A DNA stretch of 64,000 nucleotides from Carya illinoinensis (lineage: Eukaryota > Streptophyta > Magnoliopsida > Fagales > Juglandaceae), in assembly GCF_018687715.1 (NCBI RefSeq), contig NC_056758.1, positions 19,268,501 to 19,332,500 on the forward strand, in the 5' to 3' direction. The notes under the pieces are model-generated. The model did not search any database and was not told where the DNA came from. It was given only the letters and a program-made list of their open reading frames with translations. The position numbers and the translations under genes are program-made. How positions within the stretch are numbered: the first letter of the stretch is position 1; each line of letters starts with the position of its first letter. Positions 38,001 through 47,165 of this stretch are shown one piece after another.

Positions 38001-41000
38001 TTGGCAATTAGCACCGAATCTAAAATGTCTGCCTCTTATAACTAAAGCATTGTGTCTTCAAAATGGTTTTCTCCATAACTACGCCCATCCTATTAATGAC
38101 GACTTTCAAAATGATCTTAAACCACCTCATTCACACGGGTAATAGGGCGATAATAATCCTTAACATCTGAAGCCCTGATTGTCTTGGGGATGAGTGCAAT
38201 TAAAGTAGCTTTGAGGATTTTCTCAAAATTCCCAAACAAGAATAGTTCCTGGAATACCCTTATAGCATCCTCCTTGATCACATCCCAACAAGACTGAAGA
38301 GTGCCATAGTGACCTGACTGTACTTGGTGCCTTGTCTCTAGTCATTCTTCTAACCACTAGATGAACCTCATCCTCTTCAAATGGCCTCTCCAACCGAGCA
38401 ACATTTGGTTGGTCATTTGTCTCAAATGTTAGTCCATCAAGTTTTGGCTTCATGCCAATGGTACCATGAAGGATTTCTTATTTCTTTTACCGATTAAAAA
38501 AAAGGAAATCCTTTATAGTACCTGGCAATATGATCATTGATCTCATCGTATTCCCAGGATACAAGGCCAGCAATATTGAGCATTTGAAAAGAATATTATG
38601 ATATTGTGTGTTCTTGGTGATCTGCAGTGTACTTCAGGTGATGCCATGTAAATTGTAGATGGTGCAGATTACTAAGCAGTTAAGAATCATATTCATGGTG
38701 GAATGTGAGGATGCTTGCTCTTAATTGATAGAAGTTTTGGTAATGGAAGTCCGAAAGATGTGTACATGCATGAAGTTGTGGGTGTGTGATGATAATCGAA
38801 TTTTTATTAATAAACACAGATTTGGGTGAGAAATTCCATTTCATTTTCCATAAATTATACATTTCATCCCTAAAAAAATCTCAAGTTGGTTTGGAGCTAG
38901 AGGAACGAAAGAAGTTTTGAAGATCAAGTGCAGTCAACGGAGGAGCTTAGAAGTCTATTTTTCAATACTTTACTCCATTGGTTGATTGTTATTGATTTTC
39001 ATGGCTGGTCGTTTCATGGATTCCTTGTATCGCTAAACTAAGAATGCCTAGGCGTTGCTCTTGTATATGTCCCGTATACTTGGGTTTTGCCTATTCTTTT
39101 GATCAATAAAATCTTGTTTACTGATGGAAAAAAAAAACAAAATCTCAAGTTGGTCCTTGTCACGTTTTGGGTTTTCTAAAATGTTTCATTTTGGTTTCCC
39201 CCCTTATGAGGATGAATTGCAGGGACAGAATTTGCTGCCCTGTCAGTATTTTAATGGTGTGGCATATATTGAAGCACCTGACTATAAAATACGGAGGATT
39301 GACACACCTAACCATAAAATCTAAATCCTCCATAGATCTACTCAAATTACAGCCTTGCCTCCCCTCACGGCTATTAACTCCACCACCTGTTGGAGCATTC
39401 AGTCCCAAACACACATAAAACTGATGACCGCAAGGCCCTAGCCAATTCATCGCACATAAAATGAAGCAACAATGATTGAAAGTTTCCTGCTTTTCTTGCT
39501 TATAGAACACCAATTCATCACTCCTATTTGCCTCAAGTTATCCATGCTTAGAATCTTCTCTAAAGTTGTCCATACAAAGAAAGCCATTTTAGAGGGGGAT
39601 TTGTTCCTCAACTTGCTTTTCCAAGGAAGAGAGTGTTCAGCTGCCGGACTAAGAACTTAATAGTAAAGGTCTAACCTCAAAACTTTTTCCTTCTAGAGTA
39701 AATCCACTCCAGCCTCAAGTTTCTCTCTCAATCCAACGGCTGAGAAGCGAAGAGACCAAATCCACTTCTCAATCCTCAGTAGTCTGATAACAGAAATGGT
39801 CCACTGTGGATACATTAGAAACATGGTAAAGCTCATCAATTCACATCCCTATGCAACACGAGATTCTAAAGAGCTCTAAGTAGACTACTTTGCGGGCTTG
39901 ATCCTCACACCACATGTAGAAAAATCTGATTTTGGACTCATCTCTCATCTCATATGTAATTGATTAGGAGAATTCTCCCCATTCTTGGCAAATATGCTTT
40001 TGCATTTGTACTATGAATGCCCCATTGACCCCATCAAAGTGCCATCCACCCTACATACTTCAATAGTTACTTTCCTCCAATGATTGGTGTAAATCCTGCA
40101 TCTCCATTGCATAGCGCCACAACCATTTGTCCAATAATGCTCAATTAAATACTATTAGCTTTGTCTTCCAAACTGCCTGAAGAAATCCACATATTGTAGG
40201 CCTACTAACTGGATGACATATGGCTTCACCATCTACTCCACCCCACAAAATCCTCCTGAAGCTTCTCAATGCTATAGGCTTGGCCATACCCACTGACTTG
40301 GGAAGAGGGACAGAAAATATGTAGGCAAGTTAGAAACCAGGCTCCTAATCAAAGTGATTCGATCCCCTCTAGTCAAACAAAGACACTCCCATCCCGCCAA
40401 TCACCTTCCTATTTGCTCAATGATATTTTCCCATAGTGATTTTACCTTGTACAACAACTAATAAAAAAAATTACCTAGTATGGTGTCCCCCTAGAATTTG
40501 GATAAATCCCAATACTTCATAGGCAATGACGTTACGCTACAACCTAGAATACAAGCCAATACCCCAATGTATTCCACATCATTGGTGGAATCCAACTCGA
40601 ATTCGGCCAAATTGACTTTCAACCCCGAAATACCCTCACAATATGGTAGCAAAGTTGCTAATGTGAGAAGTGTTATGGATTATACTCACAAAATATCAAT
40701 GTATCATCTTCAAATAGGAAATGAGACACTGGCAGCTCGTCCTTATTCCTTTTCCCGTTGAAAAACTTGTGAGAACTTCCCAGTCCACCACCGAACTTTG
40801 GTCAATGCTTCCATGATCATTGTGAAGAGAAATGGATCCCTTTGATGCAGAATGTGGGAACTTTTGAAGAAACCAATGGTGTACTGTTAATCAACAGAGA
40901 GGCCCAAAGGGAGGCCCAAGGCACATTTGGGCCTATATTTCAAAAGGATTAGTTAATGATCCAATTGGAGCCTCCCTCGTTGAAACTGTTATAAAGAGCA

Positions 41001-41859
41001 AGAATTTCTCATTCTCAAGTAATGTGGGATCTTATACATCTCCTACTCTTATCACTTATCAGAATGGAGTATCATAATCTCCCTCCCTCCCCCCCCCCCC
41101 CCCCCTCCTCTTTGTATTCTCAACGTCCTCGGTGGGCCAGTCCGTCGTATGTGGCACAGCCTAAGTCCCACATTTCTAGTTGTGATAAGCTTTGATACTA
41201 TTTGTAAAAAGGACTAGTCAATGTTACAATTGGAGCTCAATTGGAACCATTATAAAGAGCAAGAACTTGTCATTCCCGAGCAATGTGGGATTCCATACAC
41301 CACCTATCCTTAGTAGAAATACAATGTGCTATCCAAAATCGATAGGTTTTGCTTGCATGCACTAATGTATCTTGTATATTTTGACGTGTCTTTAATGTGC
41401 ACTTGCGGTCATGTATGGGGCTGTGCGTATTCAAGCATGCATGATGCATGTGTGCTTAAGATGAAAGGTTTCTAGGACAAAAGTGTGATGCAGTCATGAC
41501 GAATGAGGACTAGAGTCTAGTTTTGATGATTAGCTTTGTACTATTATAAATTCTGCTTACCCTCCTAAAAATGAGAATGGGGGAACTGGATGCTGAACCT
41601 CAACCTGTGGAGTATTTGGGAAGGATGATAGTTGATTTCTTAAGCAATGTTTCCAAATCGGAACTTTTAGATCACTTTTACGAGGGTTTTTATTTAGTTT
41701 TGCTTTCTGAGTTTCCCTGAAGGATACAATTTGCTTATGTATTAACTCACTCTTTTGCAGGTTCTTAAGACAAGGGATTACATACACGTAGAGCAGGCAA
41801 AGCCCTTTGACAACGTAAATATAAAACCTCGAGTAAAGCTCATGAAGTCGGATTTCTGA
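16837..41859 (+). CDS. SYN4: Cohesin kleisin subunit, SCC1/RAD21 family, SYN4-like
   Basis: Fifteen coding exons join in frame to 1,252 codons: 16,837-16,960; 19,616-19,877; 20,404-20,501; 20,602-20,651; 20,863-20,912; 30,313-30,424; 30,523-31,492; 31,734-32,183; 32,382-32,526; 33,406-33,542; 34,128-35,116; 35,432-35,465; 35,907-36,015; 36,775-36,904; 41,761-41,859. Every junction is GT-AG. The product starts [18 protein letters not shown], the Rad21/Rec8 N-terminal domain (about residues 1-105) that binds the SMC3 head. It ends with the winged-helix domain that binds SMC1 (about 1,175-1,252). The middle is long, acidic and disordered and includes KAPCTPPEI. The kleisin closes the cohesin ring holding sister chromatids in the nucleus. 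Length and the very large middle exons favour the plant SYN4/RAD21.3 type over SYN1-SYN3. Intron 5 is 9.4 kb and intron 14 is 4.9 kb, both filled with transposons. Confidence 0.93.
18075..18250 (+). mobile_element. SINE, 5'-shortened, in cohesin intron 1
   Basis: The block with CATAGGTTTGATTTCCCC (a degenerate pol III B box), AAACTGCGATTTAAGTGGGAGG and the terminal CATCATAAAAAAA matches the better preserved SINE at 26,311-26,509 over most of its length. The A-box end is not seen clearly. It is in plus orientation within intron 1 of the cohesin gene. Confidence 0.65.
18751..18793 (-). mobile_element. Very short LINE 3'-end insertion with target duplication
   Basis: The 13-base TTAGTGGAAACAT at 18,751-18,763 is repeated exactly at 18,781-18,793. 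The 17 bases between them are, in reverse, TACTTAC followed by a poly(A) tract. That is the end of the LINE 3' tails seen elsewhere in this gene. I read it as a LINE copy truncated to almost nothing, inserted in minus orientation. Confidence 0.65.
19270..19364 (-). mobile_element. 5'-truncated LINE (about 70 bp) with target duplication
   Basis: The bases GAACGGCTAATAA (19,270-19,282) recur as GAATGGCTAATAA (19,352-19,364). Between them the reverse strand reads a LINE 3' end (TGTACTTGGGCTATGCCTAT) followed by a short A-rich tail. One mismatch between the two copies of the duplication suggests an old insertion. Confidence 0.7.
20075..20197 (+). mobile_element. SINE fragment in cohesin intron 2
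   Basis: The stretch includes CTCGATTCCCCTCAAGG, GTTGAGGTGCGCGCAAGCTGG and CCCGGACACCCATGG before a short A-rich tail. This is the pattern of a tRNA-derived SINE whose 5' A-box part is missing. It lies in intron 2, about 200 bases before the exon 3 acceptor. Confidence 0.55.
21995..22112 (+). mobile_element. SINE, 5' half (interrupted by a hAT element)
   Basis: A tRNA-like head is visible: A box TGGCTCAAGTTG at 22,015-22,026 and B box GGTTCGTATCC at 22,057-22,067. The sequence stops at the hAT insertion at 22,113 and its second half resumes at 27,048. The spacing of A and B boxes is right for an internal pol III promoter, but the element is split and probably silent. Confidence 0.65.
22105..22112. 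repeat. Target duplication of the hAT element, left copy
   Basis: GAGAACTT directly before the hAT end corresponds to GGGAACTT at 27,040-27,047. Eight bases with one mismatch is the expected length for hAT insertion. Confidence 0.75.
22608..23319 (+). mobile_element. LINE-like retroposon, short copy
   Basis: The insert is flanked by TTGTCTCCCTCT (22,596-22,607) and TTGTCCCCCTCT (23,320-23,331), a target duplication with one mismatch. It ends with TTTATACTTATA and a poly(A) tract. Its coding-like part (to about 22,915) and its whole 3' end match the longer copy that starts at 23,754, so it is a 5'-truncated member of the same family. No reverse transcriptase is encoded. Confidence 0.75.
23461..23486. 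repeat. CT dinucleotide microsatellite
   Basis: A run of 13 CT units lies in the CT-rich remnant of the hAT interior between the two retroposons. Confidence 0.9.
24367..25800 (+). pseudogene. LINE ORF1-like protein, broken
   Basis: Four plus-strand pieces (24,367-24,666; 24,650-24,877; 24,891-25,193; 25,298-25,609) and a last piece to 25,799 can be chained with frame changes into one degenerate protein. The N-terminal part holds the conserved pattern of a small alpha-beta domain ending with LLVIPEGK. The rest is low in recognisable motifs and rich in Gly, Val and Ser. A part around [12 protein letters not shown] is repeated in the shorter retroposon copy at about 22,810. Function in the ancestor would be RNA binding or assembly, by analogy only. 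Confidence 0.5.
26027..26057. repeat. AT dinucleotide microsatellite
   Basis: About 15 AT units lie just before the A-rich end of the 2.3-kb retroposon. A shorter ATATAT run occupies the same place in the short copy (about 23,280), so the repeat belongs to the element's 3' tail. Confidence 0.9.
26311..26509 (+). mobile_element. tRNA-derived SINE
   Basis: A box TAGCCCAAGTGG (26,316-26,327) fits the TRGYNNARNNGG consensus exactly, and B box GGTTTGATTCC (26,363-26,373) differs from GGTTCGANTCC at one base. The body continues with AACTGCGATTTAAGTGGGAGG and ends with a run of A after CCCTGTTATA. It is about 200 bp long and looks complete, so it may still bind pol III factors. It lies inside the hAT element, just after the 2.3-kb retroposon. 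Confidence 0.8.
27040..27047. repeat. Target duplication of the hAT element, right copy
   Basis: GGGAACTT follows the hAT right end immediately and pairs with GAGAACTT at 22,105-22,112. Confidence 0.75.
27048..27168 (+). mobile_element. SINE, 3' half
   Basis: After the hAT right end the text continues with GAATTAACTGAGGTGCAG, CTCGTTGCCGAGGGC and TTAGTCGGGAATTTG, and closes with AATAAAAAAGAAAAA. It completes the SINE whose tRNA-like head lies at 21,995-22,112. Removing the hAT and one copy of the duplication joins the two halves without loss. Confidence 0.65.
27385..28560 (-). mobile_element. LINE fragment, minus orientation, in cohesin intron 5
   Basis: On the minus strand the region ends near 27,385 with a LINE 3' tail (CACTTGGGTTATGCCC). 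Upstream it encodes a broken zinc-binding RT-associated motif, CCMCKQNGK and [11 protein letters not shown], near 27,770-27,640. Frame changes and stops show it is dead. The reverse transcriptase core is not seen. Confidence 0.6.
28975..29790 (+). mobile_element. LINE fragment, plus orientation, split by a MITE
   Basis: The plus strand reads [17 protein letters not shown] sequence near 29,015-29,090 and then, after a 199-bp insertion, [17 protein letters not shown] near 29,300. This is the start of the zinc-binding region at the C-terminal end of plant L1 reverse transcriptases. Many stops follow. The 3' end, with an A-rich tail, is near 29,790. Confidence 0.6.
29092..29290. mobile_element. 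199-bp MITE inserted in the LINE
   Basis: The insert begins GGCCAGTTTGGTTTCC and ends CATCCAAATGCAGCT, imperfect inverted ends around an AT-rich middle. It is flanked by TTAA at 29,088-29,091 and 29,291-29,294. The LINE reading frame runs straight across once the insert and one TTAA are removed. A 3-base TTA or TAA duplication would suggest PIF/Harbinger; the exact end is ambiguous by one base. Confidence 0.65.
29806..30250. repeat. Tandem duplication, about 218-bp unit
   Basis: Two adjacent copies share GGGGAACAT, AAAGAAAAAAGGGTGTC, GCAAAGATGTGGGT and the end TAGGCCATCTTTGTTAT. Matching positions are 218 bases apart (29,833 and 30,051). The second copy ends about 65 bases before the exon 6 acceptor of the cohesin gene. 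Confidence 0.75.
32893..32944 (+). mobile_element. Very short LINE 3'-end insertion with target duplication
   Basis: AAAATGCTAATGATAT occurs at 32,893-32,908 and again at about 32,929-32,944. Only TACTTATCC and a poly(A) run lie between. The ACTTATC-A tail is the tail of the LINEs in this gene, so this appears to be an insertion reduced to its last bases. It is in intron 9, plus orientation. Confidence 0.65.
37000..38470 (-). mobile_element. L1-type LINE, degenerate, in cohesin intron 14
   Basis: The minus strand encodes, from high to low coordinates, an RT upstream segment with [15 protein letters not shown] (38,453-38,223), an RT core piece with [18 protein letters not shown] and [14 protein letters not shown] (37,775-37,458), and the C-terminal zinc-binding region with [14 protein letters not shown] and [18 protein letters not shown] (37,461-37,201). 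FADD is the catalytic site of LINE RT. The 3' end with a T-rich (A-rich on minus) tail is near 37,010. Stops and frameshifts make it inactive. Confidence 0.8.
38890..39139 (+). mobile_element. LINE 3' end, plus orientation
   Basis: A 5'-truncated LINE tail with TGTCCCGTATACTTGGG, TTTTGCCTATTC, a GATCAATAAAATC signal-like block and a poly(A) tract. It is the same kind of 3' end as at 19,270 (reverse) and 27,385 (reverse). No coding part remains. Confidence 0.65.
39150..40900 (-). mobile_element. LINE fragments, minus orientation
   Basis: On the minus strand, scattered short motifs of plant LINE reverse transcriptase can be read with many frame changes. The block near 40,860-40,790 reads [13 protein letters not shown], the RT motif around the template grip. 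The text near 39,600-39,480 corresponds to the zinc-binding C-terminal region ([14 protein letters not shown]). There is no intact frame. The plus-strand frames in this stretch are shadows. Confidence 0.6.
40940..41310. repeat. Pair of TRIM/LTR-like direct repeats
   Basis: Two copies of a unit with CAATTGGAGC, GTTATAAAGAGCAAGAA and AATGTGGGAT start near 40,955 and 41,225. A C-rich tract (41,086-41,105) lies between them. The GATGTGGGA-type ending and the TATAAAGAG motif resemble LTRs of small TRIM elements in plants. Boundaries are not certain. Confidence 0.4.
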
Positions 41860-42655
41860 TATCTTACATAGGGAAGGCAGATACGGTTGAAAAGAACCAT
41901 GTAGTTTTAGTGTTATGATGCTCGGCAGGGATGGGGGATTTTTTCCTTGGTTATATTTTTTTCTCTTTGATTATGTATTTTCATCTATAATTTGTAGGTT
42001 AGGAATTGTCTTTTGTTAGTCCATGTAACTTGTAGTTTTAACATCTGATCGACGATGTTGATTCTAGCAATAGCGTTGTAGTGTGAATCATATTTATATG
42101 TATATATCTGTAAAATATCACCATTTGCATTGAAGATGCCCATTTATTTGTTTGGTGGAAGAGAAAAAAACACAAAAATCGACCAATCATGTGTTGCAAG
42201 TTCTCAGCAAGTATATTGCGAAATGTTTTTATTCTCGGGTACTATAAACATCTAGCGTTTTGAGTAAAAGAGGGCTAGTTTTGTGTTCATGACTGTTCTT
42301 GAATCTTCTGGTTAATTATAAAAAGTTTGTCAGACGTTTTTAATGTGTACGTAGATCTTAGACTTTGTGCAGGAATCCTAGTTGACACCATAAGTGATTT
42401 ATAACAATGTTTCGTGGGCTCTGCCGCCTAAAAGACCGAAAATAGGAAAGAAAAATTACAGGTTCCGTGAGTGAATTATTTCCTTTCCCTTGGAGTTGGG
42501 CTGAACATGGAACAGCTTGTAGTTCCGCGTTTAATGCCCAATTCTTGTCCCAGGGAGTGTCTGAGCGTTCAGACCTTAAATCCGGAAAGCTACGTTGAAA
42601 GCAATGAAGCATCTAGATTTTCCATCTTTCCAAACATAATTATAAGGGAAAACGC
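41860..42655 (+). other. 3' UTR of the cohesin gene and short intergenic DNA
   Basis: The first 250 bases or so are the likely 3' UTR, with T-rich text and AT-rich polyadenylation-like sequence around 42,085-42,115. The rest, up to the MULE end at about 42,656, holds no gene that I can support. Confidence 0.45.
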
Positions 42656-42656
42656 T

Positions 42657-42719
42657 TTAGACCGGTTGGGCTGTTTATACTCAAATAACAGCCTGCCAAT
42701 CATCTGATGCCACGTAGGA
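42657..42719 (+). repeat. MULE terminal inverted repeat, left
   Basis: This end reads from TTAGACCGGTTGGGCTG to GATGCCACGTAGGA and is the inverted copy of 58,748-58,811. The differences are one missing base, two C/T changes and one G/T change. In MuDR the repeats carry the promoters of both genes. The same role here is an inference. Confidence 0.75.
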
Positions 42720-44128
42720 GAAAGCTGTAAAATGTTAGTAGACCGTGAAACAGGGAATCAGAAGGCTTCAGCTTGAGTTTTTCGTTTGCCCTTTCCACGA
42801 TCGTGAGCCACGGGTTTTCTCCCTTCTGCCATTTGCCTTAGCCCGACGCCGGCGGACGGCCAAAATCGCAGCCCGTCACCGACGAAAGTATCTCAGCCCG
42901 ACGCTGACTCAATCATCGCAGTCTGAAACCGACGCCGAAGTAAATCGGAGACTGAACCATTTGAGTCCGAAACCATTCACCCTTCCGAATCGTACTGCCC
43001 TTCTCAGTCCGAAACCAGCTCAGCTACCGTTGTTCGCACCGCCTGTATATCAGTCCAACACCGACGCAGCTTAGGATATTATTGGCCGACACAACCGGTT
43101 GCCCAGAAGGAGTTATCATGGCTGACACGATATGTGTTTGATTAAATGTCACAAAGGGCTCTGTTATGTTATATTCACATATTCCGGTTGGATTTTTGGC
43201 TAAACATTTGAAATATTTGAGATAGCCAGAAAAGAATAAACATTTGAAATATGAATTTCCATAGATACGTAAAAAGTGGCGAATATTAATATAAAAAATC
43301 TTGTTATTTCTTATATTTATAAAGCTCTTACTAAATCTGGATCTTCGCATGGCTTAAGCACATCATCAAACTTGGAAGATGAAGAACAATTTAGCCATGT
43401 ATTGATTGATCCCTTATCACCCAAAAAAACAGGCATCCTGTCTGTAATGTTAGATAAAAAAAAAAAAACTAAAGCATACTACCACTCAACTCTGGCAGCA
43501 TGGACAAATTGGTTAGTAGATGGAAAGGAAACATCCTGCGCCTCAAACTCTTAAAAGAAAGAATTTGAAACAAGTAGACATGGGAAGTTGTTATGTATGA
43601 TCCATTCTAGCCGTACTCGAAGTTTCTAAATTTGGATTCTTTTTTTTTTTTTTTTTGAATCTTGATTTGTTTTTTGTTTTGCCCTTTTTCATTGGCCAAT
43701 GATATTCCAACCACTACTTCGAAGCTAGTCCACATGAGTGATAGCTTCGACTTTGATTGGTGGAGTCTGATCAATCTTATCCCATATATTTTTCCCATAT
43801 ATCTATTGCGGGTTCCTATTTATAATACCAACAAATTAATGACGTTGTGATAAGTAGCTGGAAAACCACTAGGGAATATCAATTCTAAAGCCATATGTTA
43901 TATAAGTAACAATCATTTGCATATATCTTCATAATTATTTATCAAAAAAATTTATTCAACGTTTTGTTAGTTATTAGATCATATATTACATTCCACTCTT
44001 TTTGAGGATTTTAATTTTTTTCTCAAACATGGTGGTGTTGAGCCATGTTAGATAGATTTATAATTTGGTTGTGGTTGTTTTTTAATAACTATTGAATTTA
44101 CGATGTGGTTTTTTTTTTTTTATGAAAG
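42720..44128 (+). other. MULE left subterminal region and upstream part of the transposase gene
   Basis: 42,840-43,075 is GC-rich with recurring CCGACGC and TCCGAAACC motifs, unlike the AT-rich rest. An exon for the start of the transposase could lie in this stretch, because the transposase frame has no ATG near its open beginning, but none can be fixed. A T-rich tract followed by ATGAAAG at 44,111-44,128 is a good 3' splice site for the main exon. A T run occurs at 43,640-43,656. Confidence 0.45.
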
Positions 44129-46573
44129 GAACAAAGTTATTGGGTTGATAGTGATAAAGTTGATGATGATAGTGTAGATGCACAATTTGATGTCAATGCT
44201 GAAGATGGGGTGAATGATGAGCGTAATGTGACTCTTGAAGATTGTGTGAATGTCGAAGATGGGTTGAATGTTGAAGAAGGAGTCAATCTTCAAGAACAAG
44301 TGAATGTGGAAGATTCGAGTAGTGGGGCTTTGGAGCCATTTATTGGTATGATATTTGACGATGTGGAAGACGCCCAATCATTTTACAAAGCTTACGCAAG
44401 ACGGAAAGGTTTTGCAATTCGGACAAATCATACTCGATTGTCGAAAGATGACAAAAAACTTTGTGCAGTAGACTATGTTTGCACAAGGGAAGGATTTCGG
44501 CGGGTAAGTCGAAAAGAAAAAGAAAGAACAGTTCCTGAGATTGCTGAGACAAAGATTGGATGTAAAGCAATTATGGGAGTAAAAAAAGATGGTGAAAAGT
44601 GGATGGTGAACAAGTTTGTGGTTGGACATAACCACATTCTACTTACACCAAGGAGTGCTAGTTTGCTCCGCGGAAATAGAAAGGTTACTAAAGTCCAAAA
44701 AAACCTTATCATGACTTTGAATGAGTCCGGTGTACCGACAAGAAAGATTATGTCAGTGTTGAGTAAAGAATCAGGTGGTGACTTCAATGTTGGCTGTATT
44801 GATAAGGATGTTGAAAACTACTTGGGAAACAAGAGGAGAAAAGTATTTGAAGAGGGGGATGCGCAAAGGTTATATTCTTACTTTCTTGAGCGACAACTCA
44901 CAGAACTTGGGTTTGTGTACTCCATGCAAGTTGATAAGGATGGGTGTATGGGAAGTTGTTTTTGGGCTGATGCGCAATCAAGAGCTGCATATCAGTATTT
45001 TGGAGATGTTGTTACATTTGATGCCACATACCTGACCAATGTGTATAAGATGCCATTTGTGCCATTTTCTGGAGTTAACCATCATCATCAGACCATAATG
45101 TTTGGTTGTGCGTTATTGGTTAATGAAACAGCTGAATCATATACATGGTTATTGAGGACATGGCAAGAGGCAATGCTTGGTAAAGCTCCTGCAACTATTA
45201 TTACCGATGATGACAAGGCAATGGCGAAGGCAATTGCAGAGGTACTCCCGCATACAACTCATAGGTTATGTTTGTGGCATATTTTACAAAAGTTTCCTGA
45301 ACACTTGGCCCATGTTTATAACAAATTTCTGGACTTTGACAAAGATTTCCGTCATTGCATCCATGAGACAATTACAACTGATGAGTTCGAGCAAGAATGG
45401 GGCTGTATATTAGAGAAGTATGAACTAGAAGAAAATAATTGGTTGCAGAATCTTTATAGCCGACGGGATAAATGGGTTCCGGCTTACTTGCGTTCGACAT
45501 TTTGTGCTGGCATGTCAACAACTCAAAGGAGCGAAAGCATGAACAAATTTTTCAAAGATTACGTTCGTTCAAGCACTATGGTAAGTGATTTTGTGTATCA
45601 GTATGAAAAAGCAATAGATGCACGTTACTTTAAAGAAAAAGAGAAGGATGTGCGGACAAGATTTACGCAGGCTATATTGAAGACACCTCTTAAAATTGAA
45701 GAGGAGGCGACAATGGTTTATACAAGAAAGTCTTTCATGATCTTCCAAGATGAACTGTTCAATAGTTTACGGTACAAAGCTACAAAATTATCTAAAGAGG
45801 GTGAAAGAAAGACATATGGAGTGGTAATAAGTGGTAAAGAGAAACCACTTTATCATGTGACATTGGAAAATGGTGAAGAACAGACAACATGTACATGCCA
45901 ATGTGGGAGTTTATGGGGCTTCTTTGTCGGCATATCTTGTGTGTTTTTGGCAAGAAATCGATATTAGATAAATTGCCACAGCATTGGGTGAAAGAAAGAT
46001 GGACTATTAATGCTAAGGCTCGACCCATTCCTGACATACCATTAATTGAAGGGCAAGTTCAGGTAGGACAAGATGATCCTATGATGAGAAAAAACAAGTT
46101 GATGATTCAACTTTATGACATTGTTGAACTTGGCTCACAGTCAACTGAAAAACACAATCATCTATGTCTTGCATTGGAGAAGGTTCATAAAGAGTTACTT
46201 GCAATGGAAGATCATGTAGCATGTTCACAAAGAGGGGAGTCAACCAATATTATCCAAAACGAAAGAAGTCAAGTTGTATCGAATTTTTCACAAACGGTCC
46301 AGGATCCTCCACGGGTGCCAACAAAAGGACGGCCAAAATCGTTGAGATCGAAAAACCCAAAAGAAACACAGACAACAAAGAAAAGACGTTGTAGCATTTG
46401 CAAGAATGAGGGACATGTTAAAAACAATTGTCCTTCAGTGAGGTATATTCCTATTTAGTTGTATTTTATCAATTTATTATCATGATATGAAATTAAGCAT
46501 GTTTGTGTTTTGTTGTTGTTTATGTAGGGATTTTGGGCAAGCAACTGACAACACATCAATACATTTAGAATGA
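44129..46573 (+). CDS. FAR1/FHY3-type MULE transposase, one frameshift
   Basis: The main exon (likely 44,129-46,442) encodes an acidic N-terminal region with repeated NVE motifs, then the FAR1 DNA-binding domain (44,345-44,660, with FYKAYARRKGFAIR). The MULE transposase core follows (about 45,010-45,420, with FDATYLTN, ITDDDKAM and LCLWHILQKF), then a SWIM finger near 45,890-45,950 and a CCHC knuckle RRCSICKNEGHVKNNC at about 46,385. A last exon after a GT-AG intron (46,443-46,527) adds about 14 codons to the stop at 46,571. One A appears to be missing near 45,900, inside the SWIM finger. The frame ending at 45,967 is thereby cut off from the frame that continues to 46,458. The ORF is otherwise intact. 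Such proteins cut and paste the element; related domesticated ones are light-signalling transcription factors. TIRs around it favour a transposon. The true start codon is unknown; the first ATG in frame is at 44,348. Confidence 0.8.
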
Positions 46574-47165
46574 TTGATGGCTTCCCATGTGACATTGTAA
46601 GTGATTTAGAACTCACTTGTAAGTGAATAAATGTCTTACTTATTTTATCGGTTAAAATAATCTGTCATTATTTTGCGTGTGACAGGGAATGTAGCAGATT
46701 TGCTTGATTTACATGGTCCTTTCTTTAGAAGTGGCATTTTTTGTAATAGAATGTAGATACATGACACTTTTGTAATGGTGTTTCACTTTTGTGGCACTTT
46801 ATTGGTTTTGGGATTTTTGTTAGAAGATTTTTGTTTGAAATTATTGTAATGGGATTTTGATAGAAGGTTTTTGTACCAATGTGGCACTTCATCTAGTCAA
46901 ATTATAATTTTGCCCTACTTTGAAGAACGCGTGGTGAAAAGTGGATTTTACCTTTTTTCATAATTTCTTCAATTTTCCCTTCCAAATGATAGCCCTTTAT
47001 AGCATGTTTTGGACAACGAAAAAAAAAAAAATATACCAAAGTCGAAATACATTCCAAATTCATTCTACAATTGATCTCAGAATAAAGTCCCGAAATTTCA
47101 AATGCATTCAATTCATAGGATGTTCTCATTACATAAGAGACATTTAGTACATTTACTACAACGGT
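46574..47165. other. Tail-to-tail spacer between the two MULE genes
   Basis: This 590-base stretch holds the 3' sides of two convergent genes. It is T-rich with GT-rich patches on the plus strand, as expected for plant 3' ends, and has an A tract at 47,019-47,032. No coding region is supported. Confidence 0.5.

Noticed and set aside
42745..43074. Plus-strand 109-codon frame as first exon of the MULE transposase
   Set aside because: The position is suggestive but no donor site and no family similarity could be shown, so it is not annotated as coding.
43276..43554. 92-codon plus-strand frame upstream of the transposase
   Set aside because: No motif, low complexity, and no clear splice donor joining it to 44,129.
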